From: a virus
Length of the DNA stretch: 41,412 bases
IMG/VR virus record: IMGVR_UViG_3300032289_002198
Coordinates: 1-41,412 of that record
Strand: one strand, 5' to 3'
Part shown: piece after piece, positions 34,534 to 41,412 of the stretch
How positions within the stretch are numbered: the stretch's first letter is position 1
Layout: each line of letters opens with the position of its first letter
The notes under the pieces: generated by a model
The model's input: only the letters and a program-made list of their open reading frames with translations
Databases searched by the model: none
Told to the model about the DNA's origin: nothing
Position numbers and translations under genes: made by a program

Positions 34534-36469
34534 TATAAATTATCGTATATATATCTATTTTTTCTTCTTGCGTTAATTCACGAGACAGTGAAGACGATAC
34601 GCTTGTTAGTAAATTATTAATTTTTTTAAGAAAATCTTTATTAATTTTTACACCAAGTAGATTTTTAAACTCTTCTTCCCCTATTTTATTAGGGTCGGTT
34701 AAATTAAAAAACATATTAATTCTTAAATCATCATAATCATTATACTGTGCAGTAGTCAAATCTCTTAAAGTCTTCTTTTTATAAGCTTTTAATATTATAG
34801 GTTTTAAATAGTTAGTTATTTTTTCATAAGCTATTTTTGCCTGTAATTTATTACCAAAAGAACCAATAGGGTTAAATTTTTGTCTTTGTCTTTTTTGGCT
34901 ATCTTTCTTATTTTTAGGTCTGCCAGGTATGCCTTGCGCTTTATCAGGTTGAGGCAGTGGTTTCATATTAAAACTATCTATAGTTTCTACTCCTGTTTTA
35001 CCAGGATTTATTAAACCTTTAGAAATAGCATCTCTTAAAACTAATTTTTCAAAATCTCCCTCATTGTAAGGTCCAGGCTTACGCGCGCGCTTACCTTTAT
35101 CTCTCTGTTTTTCTTCTTTATTAATTCTAGATCTTTCAAGTTCTGGATTATTATTAAAGGCGTGCTGCAATAATTCATCAGAGATAAGATTTCTATCTGC
35201 TAATTGTATTAATAAAGCTTTATATGCGGTATCATCTGTTAAATTAGAAAAGTCAAATTCAACAATAGGTTCTTTTGAAAAACCCATAGCTTCTTGGACT
35301 TGTTTTAACTCATTCATCCAAAAATTAGATAATATCATTCTACCATGCTCTAATCTTTGTAATAAAGTCTTTAAACTAATAAAGTTATTAGTAGAGCCAG
35401 CACTATTAGTTGCTCCAGCTAAAGTAGATGGTATTCCTAAACCTTGATATATCTTTTCTAAGTGAGGAACATATTTCTCTTTTCCTAAAAATTGATGGAC
35501 TGTGGTTTTACTTTCTTCTAGAGTTATAGCCTCATCCCAAATTATATCTATAGTTCCACCAGGAGAATGAGATTGTAAAACATCATCAAGTCTTTGAAAT
35601 AAAGCCTCGGTAGGTATTAATTTCTTTTCTACATTACCAAGTTTAAATATTCTAATATTAGATATTGCCCCATCTAATGCTGTTCTATCTGCTAGTTCTA
35701 GCCTATAAAGCATATCTATATCTCTAAATACAGAATATAATATTGGTTTTGACCATGCGCACCAATCATCTTTTCTATAATGATAAACTAAAGTAGTGTC
35801 ATTGTCTAATGGTATTGGAGTGCCTTTTTTTATAGCATCTTTGATATCTTGTTGTAAATCTTGATATTTTTTATTATTATTATTTCTTACATCAAAAGCT
35901 TGTGGTATAGTAACTACATATTTTTTTTCTTTATAAAAACATGATAAATCGCCTCCATCAACATCTACAATGGCTGGATTTATAAAAGTATAAGCATAAG
36001 GGATAATATTACTAGCAGAACTCATATCTTTCCGCTGTTTTTTAGTAATTTTACCCATACTTTTTTTAATTATAACATTAGCATATCTGTATAAATAATT
36101 TGCAAAACGTTCAGTAATTTCTTGACCTTTTATATGTTTATACCATGCTCTATAGAATCTTTCTACGCTTTTAACTGGATGTGAAATTCTTAATCCTTGG
36201 CCTGTAAAATCAGCCATTAAATCAATAATATTTCTAATTAAAGAGCAATCATAATATACCCATGAAGCTTTCATCATAATATCAGAATGCTTTACTGGTT
36301 GACCACCTCTTTGGCTATCCCAATCAGCGCGATTAAAACCATCACGCCCAGATATATTTCCATCAACACCATGATAAGTTTGTCTAAATGAAGCCATAGC
36401 TTTATTTCTTGCATTGATGACATCTTTTGTCATCTCACTGCCTTCCCAACTTATATAATAATCTTTCAT
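34508..36469 (-). CDS. Portal protein
   Basis: The 653-residue protein lies between the terminase and the protease-scaffold gene. WVYYDCSLIRNIIDLMADFTGQGLRI (in parts) and later stretches with the long helix and wing layout (LIPTEALFQRLDDVLQS; LEKIYQGLGIPSTLAGATN) fit phage portals, which form the dodecameric DNA gate. The last 200 residues are basic, including a Lys/Arg-rich segment near 440-460. The ATG at 36469 has AAGG upstream; a second ATG at 36433 has GGAAGG seven bases upstream and could be the real start. A promoter-like element lies 35 bases upstream of 36469. Confidence 0.8.
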   Translation of the reverse strand: MKDYYISWEGSEMTKDVINARNKAMASFRQTYHGVDGNISGRDGFNRADWDSQRGGQPVKHSDIMMKASWVYYDCSLIRNIIDLMADFTGQGLRISHPVKSVERFYRAWYKHIKGQEITERFANYLYRYANVIIKKSMGKITKKQRKDMSSASNIIPYAYTFINPAIVDVDGGDLSCFYKEKKYVVTIPQAFDVRNNNNKKYQDLQQDIKDAIKKGTPIPLDNDTTLVYHYRKDDWCAWSKPILYSVFRDIDMLYRLELADRTALDGAISNIRIFKLGNVEKKLIPTEALFQRLDDVLQSHSPGGTIDIIWDEAITLEESKTTVHQFLGKEKYVPHLEKIYQGLGIPSTLAGATNSAGSTNNFISLKTLLQRLEHGRMILSNFWMNELKQVQEAMGFSKEPIVEFDFSNLTDDTAYKALLIQLADRNLISDELLQHAFNNNPELERSRINKEEKQRDKGKRARKPGPYNEGDFEKLVLRDAISKGLINPGKTGVETIDSFNMKPLPQPDKAQGIPGRPKNKKDSQKRQRQKFNPIGSFGNKLQAKIAYEKITNYLKPIILKAYKKKTLRDLTTAQYNDYDDLRINMFFNLTDPNKIGEEEFKNLLGVKINKDFLKKINNLLTSVSSSLSRELTQEEKIDIYTIIYNENLQIRT

Positions 36470-36503
36470 TTGTGGCCTTTTTTCTAATGGTATTATAATA
36501 ATA

Positions 36504-36513
36504 TTAATACACC
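36504..36513 (-). promoter_or_regulatory. GGTGTATTAA promoter-like element upstream of portal gene
   Basis: The minus strand reads GGTGTATTAATATTATTATAA directly after the terminase stop codon, 35 bases before ATG 36469. It shares GGTGTAT with the other copies. Confidence 0.45.
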
Positions 36514-36514
36514 A

Positions 36515-39500
36515 CTATCTTTTTGGTCTTCCATAGAAATTAGGTGAAATGTTAGCAAGTGGGCCAGAAGCATATAATTTTTGGTTATTGTTTATAGATT
36601 TATGATTTTGAGTTCCAGATAAAAATCCAAGAATATTATAAGTTGGTGGTACAACCATTATTCTACCAGTCTGTCTTGCTCCCATATTAGCCATGACTAA
36701 TGAGCTATATCTATCTTTACGCATTCTAGATTTTTTTCCTGTGCCTACTTTTGTTTCTGGAGTGTCCCATCGTTCTGAACCAGTAGGTGTTTTAGTATGT
36801 ACTATACTAGATAGTTCTGATTTAAGCTCTTCAATCTCAAACATACAATCTTCTAAAGTATCATATAAACCTATTTTTTCTTCAATATCACTATATTTAA
36901 TACCTGAATCTTCTATTTTTTTCTTATCTTCTTGATGTGCAATAGCTAGGGTTACACTATCAAAATCAGGAAATAAAAGAAGTTTTTGCTCTAAATCATA
37001 TTTTAAACCATGATTTGCTTCTTGAACCCATTTTTGATTAACAAATTGGCACATAGTTAAAATATGTAAACCAGGTAAATCATCTGTTATTTGTGGATTA
37101 CCTTCTTCTATTATAGGATAAATTGAGATTGACCCATCTCTGGGTGTAGCTAAAGCCTGTTCTAAGGTTCTGCCGCCACCTTGAGCATCCATATATATTC
37201 CAGCGCAAGGGAATACACTCATTAAATCTCTTATTTTTTGAACACAGTATTGGAAATAATCATTTTCCTTTACTATTCCAGCCAAAACTTTTTGCTGATG
37301 TTTCTTCCTATTAATTGTCCAACAATTAACAATTCTGGTGTGGTCTTCATGTAGTTCTAATACGGTAATCGCCATGTTATCAACTTCGGATGCGGGGTCG
37401 ACGCCAAGAACATATTTTAAATTTTTGTCTCCATTTATTTTTGCTGTATATATAATTTTTTTATCATTTATTGTAATACTATTCTTGCTATTAGCTACAC
37501 AAGATCTTATTAAACTACTTTTAATAAAACCGGCAGAGTCTTTACTAAATACTGCCCCGTATTCTCTATTATACGCATCATTAGTCATACTTGCTCTAGC
37601 TCTAGCAACAGTATTAGCATCCATGATGCCGGGAGGAATTAATTCATAAGGTATTCTTACTATTGAATAATCTTTCCAGTTTAATTTATGTATCTCGTCT
37701 TCACCCATTATGCCTTCGAGTTTTTTCATATCTCCACGGCTTTCTATAATGGTTTTATAGACTTTCCAATATCTTGCAAAATGTTCAAAGTCATAAGTAC
37801 ATGTTCCAGAAAGTATTGACTGGTTTCCGCCTTTAGAAGCAAAATTTTCTTCCATTTCAGCAGTCCAAGTACCTTCTTTAATCATATATTCTCTTTTAAA
37901 GAATAAGTTCATATTCTCGATAGGATTTTTTGCAACTGCGCCGAAACCAGAGATAACAACTTCATATATTTCTGGATTTACTGACCCGAACTCGTCCATG
38001 ATAACTGTGTGTGCTCTTAAACCTCTAATTGTTTGGCCATCGCCAACGGGAACAAAGTGAGCTTCACTTTTCCCTATAAAAAATGAGCATTTATCTTGGA
38101 ATGTATGGGGTCCGTCATTTCTCCCGCATGTAGATCTATAAACATCTCCAGCGTCCCACATTTTATTTGCTTCTTGGAACACGAATTTTGATTGTCTATA
38201 TGCCGCGCCGCAAACGACTATCTTAGAGCCAGGCACTAACCTTAGCTTTAACATAACATATAAAGATAATAAAAATGTATTATGGCTAATATAACCATTG
38301 CTTAAAAAGCTATGATCATTTGGAATATGAACATCATAAGTGTCATTTTCAGATTTTTCTATATTTTCTATAGTACTATAATAATAATTACTATTATATA
38401 TTTTTTCTAACTCTATATATTCATTAGAGTCTTTTGCAAAATCGTATATTTTTAATATCTTTTTAAGTGTTTTATTACTTATGTCGTAAGTAGATAATCT
38501 TGATTGAGATACTAACTTTGATTTATAAGAACACGCTTTTTTAGAAAAAAAACGTTTTTCTTCTTTTCTTCTTTTTTCTAATTTAAATATTAAATCATTA
38601 ATCAAAACTTTTGGTATGTTACCTTTATTTGGATTACTCTTTTTACTTAATAAGTGATTAAGTTTTAACACCTTTCTTTTACAAACAAAACCTATATATT
38701 TTGCGTAATTTTTAATAGACTCTCCATCACATATATATAATTTATAACTTTTAAATCTTTTATTGTTACAAACAGTATAGTTTTCTGATATTCTACTAAT
38801 TATACCAAAACATAATAAAACTTGCTGAACTTGTTTAATAAGTTTTTCAGATACTGATGAATAACCTATTAAATTTTTTGCTACGTGGCCATCAGTATCC
38901 ATAAGACCACGAATAAATGCTGCAAGATTTTTGCTGCCAGATTCTCTTATAATTCTTGGTATGTTTTTATCATGTGCTTTTTTATTATATAGGCCATAAT
39001 AATTATTTATATCTTTACTGATTTGTTTGCCATAAAAAACATAATTAAAAGGCGCAATGAAACCAGGTTTCTTATTAAAGAATTTTTGCCCTATTTCACA
39101 CCATTTATCTACAAGTTCTTTATCTGTATTAGTAAATAATATTTTACTTTCCTGCGAAACCATGCCGTCGCCAACAATAGCTCCTAGCCACCAAGCAATA
39201 TCTTCATTTATATCTTTATGCTTATTTTTAAGTTTTATAACTTTTCTACTTATTGGTACAATATCGCCTATTTTTAGGTCTTCAAGATTTACCCATTCTA
39301 TTTTATTATTTCTTAAAGTTCTAATCGGGTGATTATTAGTGCCTTCTAAAGAAATGCCTAGATTATTTATAATTTTTATTGTTGGAGTTTTACCATTATA
39401 AAAAGCATAATCTGTTTTATTCCAGCCATTTTCACCATAAAAGTTTGTTACTGTTTTATAGTGTGTCAAAGGCAATAATTGATTTTTATCAAGTTCTAAA

Positions 39501-39865
39501 AACTCTTCGAAATCTATTATGCCGTTTTCAGTAACACACATAGTATCTTTAGTTATGCATTTACTAAAACCGCGACTGCCGATAAGCATTGGGAACGGCC
39601 TCGTCCACAATTCTTCTAAAACTAATGCCTGCATTGGTGATAAAGTTATATTTAATAATATCTTTGCAGCCCACCATAAATAATTGGCTGTAGACATCAT
39701 TCTAACTATATCATATGCTGGAATTTTACCAGTTTTAATATCTAAAGGATTAAAAGCTTTAGATGCAGCAGTTAATTGACTTGGATTTAGCCTAGTATAA
39801 GCAAAATCCTTCATATCGTAAAATTCGTTGGCTATTTTGAGGATTTTCTTATCCATTCGATCCAC
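36515..39865 (-). CDS. Terminase large subunit interrupted by an intein
   Basis: The 1116-residue precursor has exteins 1-102 and 530-1116 and an intein at 103-529. The spliced 689-residue product has a Walker A-like IGSRGFSK joined to T530, Walker B VIMDEF (621-626), the coupling motif ILSGTCTYD (684-692), and nuclease acidic residues Asp823 (LGVDPASE) and Asp893 (YMDAQGGG). It cuts and packages DNA into proheads. The frame opens at GTG 39865; ATG 39856 (residue 4) is an equal candidate. The gene overlaps the nuclease gene by 34 bases. No small terminase subunit is recognisable next to it. Confidence 0.9.
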   Translation of the reverse strand: MDRMDKKILKIANEFYDMKDFAYTRLNPSQLTAASKAFNPLDIKTGKIPAYDIVRMMSTANYLWWAAKILLNITLSPMQALVLEELWTRPFPMLIGSRGFSKCITKDTMCVTENGIIDFEEFLELDKNQLLPLTHYKTVTNFYGENGWNKTDYAFYNGKTPTIKIINNLGISLEGTNNHPIRTLRNNKIEWVNLEDLKIGDIVPISRKVIKLKNKHKDINEDIAWWLGAIVGDGMVSQESKILFTNTDKELVDKWCEIGQKFFNKKPGFIAPFNYVFYGKQISKDINNYYGLYNKKAHDKNIPRIIRESGSKNLAAFIRGLMDTDGHVAKNLIGYSSVSEKLIKQVQQVLLCFGIISRISENYTVCNNKRFKSYKLYICDGESIKNYAKYIGFVCKRKVLKLNHLLSKKSNPNKGNIPKVLINDLIFKLEKRRKEEKRFFSKKACSYKSKLVSQSRLSTYDISNKTLKKILKIYDFAKDSNEYIELEKIYNSNYYYSTIENIEKSENDTYDVHIPNDHSFLSNGYISHNTFLLSLYVMLKLRLVPGSKIVVCGAAYRQSKFVFQEANKMWDAGDVYRSTCGRNDGPHTFQDKCSFFIGKSEAHFVPVGDGQTIRGLRAHTVIMDEFGSVNPEIYEVVISGFGAVAKNPIENMNLFFKREYMIKEGTWTAEMEENFASKGGNQSILSGTCTYDFEHFARYWKVYKTIIESRGDMKKLEGIMGEDEIHKLNWKDYSIVRIPYELIPPGIMDANTVARARASMTNDAYNREYGAVFSKDSAGFIKSSLIRSCVANSKNSITINDKKIIYTAKINGDKNLKYVLGVDPASEVDNMAITVLELHEDHTRIVNCWTINRKKHQQKVLAGIVKENDYFQYCVQKIRDLMSVFPCAGIYMDAQGGGRTLEQALATPRDGSISIYPIIEEGNPQITDDLPGLHILTMCQFVNQKWVQEANHGLKYDLEQKLLLFPDFDSVTLAIAHQEDKKKIEDSGIKYSDIEEKIGLYDTLEDCMFEIEELKSELSSIVHTKTPTGSERWDTPETKVGTGKKSRMRKDRYSSLVMANMGARQTGRIMVVPPTYNILGFLSGTQNHKSINNNQKLYASGPLANISPNFYGRPKR
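38279..39559 (-). other. Intein with LAGLIDADG homing endonuclease in terminase
   Basis: This 427-residue insertion starts with Cys103 (CITKDTMCVTENG), has block B-like GTNNHPIRT near 175-183, endonuclease motifs LGAIVGDGM near 227-235 and IRGLMDTDGHV near 318-328, and ends SFLSNGYISHN with His528 and Asn529. The +1 residue is Thr530. It splits the Walker A Lys-Thr pair, a site where phage terminase inteins are known. Confidence 0.94.
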
Positions 39866-40308
39866 ATCAATCTCATCATTTGTGTAGTTATATAAGACGC
39901 TTTAGATGCATCTCCCGCAAAGATTACTGGAATATTTCTAGTAATGATTATATTGTTTAACCAACTGCTTATAAAAGGCCCAGTTACTTTTAATCTTTTT
40001 CTTATTCTGCTCCCGACTGGGAATTTAATTAAATCTGCATATGAAAATTCACAGATAATAGCTTTATGCTGATAACATTGCAGTCGCAAAAGAACATTCT
40101 CCATTCTTTTTTGGAACATATTGCCAGCTATTTCTTCTATGCTTTTCTTTCTTTCTATACAAAAAGTATCTTCTAACCCGACTATCGAATAATCGCCGGT
40201 TTCGAGTTTCTTCTTAATTGGATCATTACAATACTTTTTATCAAAAACGAGCGGTATTTGCTCTCTAGTATCAATGATTGGTGTAAACTTCTGAGTCGAT
40301 TGCGACAT
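39832..40308 (-). CDS. ERCC4/XPF-type nuclease-domain protein
   Basis: The 158-residue protein carries the nuclease signature of the XPF/ERCC4 family: IDTREQ.P (about 13-20), GDYSI (37-41) and IERKKSIEE (50-58). Such nucleases cut branched DNA. The remaining 90 residues are basic and helical, with no helix-hairpin-helix visible, so it is a minimal nuclease domain. Position just upstream of the terminase suggests a role in resolving DNA before packaging. It overlaps the dehydratase gene by 38 bases and the terminase by 34. Confidence 0.8.
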   Translation of the reverse strand: MSQSTQKFTPIIDTREQIPLVFDKKYCNDPIKKKLETGDYSIVGLEDTFCIERKKSIEEIAGNMFQKRMENVLLRLQCYQHKAIICEFSYADLIKFPVGSRIRKRLKVTGPFISSWLNNIIITRNIPVIFAGDASKASYITTQMMRLMWIEWIRKSSK

Positions 40309-41404
40309 GTACTAACTCTTCTATTATAGTATTAAAATCAATCTTATTTTCCCATCCAAGTTGCGTTTTAGCTTTGGTTGCATCACCTTGAAGGAAATCT
40401 ACTTCTCTTGGTCTATAAAATTTTGGATCTACAACCCAATAATTATCATAGTCATATATATTTATAGCACCAAAAGCTGATTTTAGTACTTCTCTTATGG
40501 TATGGCATTGGCCAGAAGCTAATACGAAGTCATCGGGTTTGGAGTGATTTAAAATTAACCACATCCCCTCGACCATATCGGCCGCGTGGCTAAAATCGCG
40601 CACTGAATCTATATTTCCAAGCCTTAATTTTGGATAATGAACACCACCTTCTAGTAATATATGCTCTTTCTCAAAAGCAATAGGCAGGCGTTGATTATCA
40701 TTACAGTATTTCCAGTATCTAGCTATCCATTTTGCTATTTTTTGCTCAACAAATTGCTCGCCGCGCATTGGTGAAGTATGGTTATGTAAAATGCCCGCGC
40801 ACGCCCATATATTATAACTTTCTCTATAAAGCCTAACAGACTGGTGGGCCGCGAGCTTTGCTACTGCATATGGTGAATTTGGGGTGAAAGGAGTATCTTC
40901 ATCTTGATATTTAACTATATTATAAGACATCCCACCATAATCAATAAAATTTGGATCTATAATATATTTTTTCATATCGCGATCAATTACTTTGGTAGAA
41001 TAATTAGATCCCCACAACTCAGATGTGCTAGCTTGGTATAACTTTGTATTGGGGCAATATCTTTTAATTGCTTCTAAGATATATAGCGGGCCGAGCGCAT
41101 TAACTTCAAAAGATGAGATTGGATGCTCAAAACTGTAATGGACATGTGATTTTGCTGCTAGGTTATAAAATTCGTCTGGTTTAATTGTATTAATAAAATT
41201 ATTTACAGCAGATGGATCTGTTATATCTAAGACCGCCAAATTTAAATCTTCTAAATGCTCCCAATTTTTAAATCTAAGAGAGATTGGAGTACTAGAATAT
41301 GTATGAGTGGCCCAAACTTCATATCCTTTATTTAAAAGAAATTTAGTTAGGTAATAACTGTCTTGCCCTGGCGCCCCCGTTACTACTGCGATCTTCTTAT
41401 TCAT
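40271..41404 (-). CDS. gmd: GDP-mannose 4,6-dehydratase
   Basis: The 377-residue protein is an extended short-chain dehydrogenase with the glycine-rich TGAPGQD (9-15), the substrate-side STSELWG (126-132), and the catalytic Tyr179 and Lys183 of YAVAK. HTSPMRGEQFV, LRLGNIDSVRDF and DPKFYRPREVDFLQGD are characteristic of this enzyme, which makes GDP-4-keto-6-deoxymannose, precursor of fucose, rhamnose-type and perosamine sugars. An insertion of about 25 residues (about 134-165) separates ELWG from TPF compared with usual family members. Start ATG 41404 lies eight bases from the window edge, so its ribosome site cannot be judged fully. It may feed the phage's glycosyltransferases. Confidence 0.9.
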   Translation of the reverse strand: MNKKIAVVTGAPGQDSYYLTKFLLNKGYEVWATHTYSSTPISLRFKNWEHLEDLNLAVLDITDPSAVNNFINTIKPDEFYNLAAKSHVHYSFEHPISSFEVNALGPLYILEAIKRYCPNTKLYQASTSELWGSNYSTKVIDRDMKKYIIDPNFIDYGGMSYNIVKYQDEDTPFTPNSPYAVAKLAAHQSVRLYRESYNIWACAGILHNHTSPMRGEQFVEQKIAKWIARYWKYCNDNQRLPIAFEKEHILLEGGVHYPKLRLGNIDSVRDFSHAADMVEGMWLILNHSKPDDFVLASGQCHTIREVLKSAFGAINIYDYDNYWVVDPKFYRPREVDFLQGDATKAKTQLGWENKIDFNTIIEELVHVAIDSEVYTNH

Positions 41405-41412
41405 TTGTTAAT

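Overview
The window looks like part of the genome of an AT-rich, large tailed bacteriophage (Caudoviricetes). Every supported gene lies on the minus strand, so transcription runs from high to low coordinates. Genes are packed with overlaps or gaps of a few bases, and no stretch longer than about 70 bases lacks a gene. I saw no tRNA, rRNA, CRISPR array, integrase or insertion sequence. No contractile sheath gene lies next to the tail tube gene, which favours a siphovirus-like particle, but the baseplate end lies outside the window.

In order of transcription: (1) 41.4-39.8 kb, a GDP-mannose 4,6-dehydratase and an ERCC4-type nuclease. (2) 39.9-31.7 kb, the head module: large terminase carrying an intein in its Walker A loop, portal, protease fused to scaffold with a nested scaffold start, a probable decoration protein, and the major capsid protein followed by a strong terminator. 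(3) 31.6-23.0 kb, a connector protein and a run of fibre or adhesin genes (small beta-rich proteins, a collagen-like fibre, a double LamG-like protein, three tandem paralogues). (4) 23.0-17.3 kb, a glycan-modification cassette: three sulfotransferase-like proteins, a 2OG-Fe(II) oxygenase, a GT4-methyltransferase fusion and a GT2-HtrL/YibB fusion. (5) 17.3-11.1 kb, a virion-type protein and then an unusual envelope module: secreted trypsin-like protease, secreted Pro-rich protein, a CarF/TMEM189-type membrane lipid desaturase, a papain-like protease with an intein exactly at its catalytic cysteine, an exported thioredoxin, a coiled-coil membrane protein and a membrane-anchored PAS-like protein. 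(6) 11.1 kb to the left edge, neck and tail completion proteins, tail tube, probable tail chaperones, and a giant tape measure protein that runs off the window.

The most striking features are the tape measure protein, which contains three tandem zinc-metalloprotease-like domains (HExxH plus a downstream Glu-Gly-Ala) separated by Gly-Gly/VLNK segments, and the envelope module with its virus-encoded plasmalogen-type desaturase. A recurring GGTGTATAAT-like element 27-37 bases upstream of several genes is probably a late promoter.

The host is not identifiable from sequence alone. Exported proteins with Sec signals, a periplasmic-type thioredoxin and the surface-glycan genes suggest a diderm bacterium. 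From memory, the papain-like extein and the Pro-rich secreted protein resemble proteins of planctomycete genomes and their phages; that is an unverified impression.
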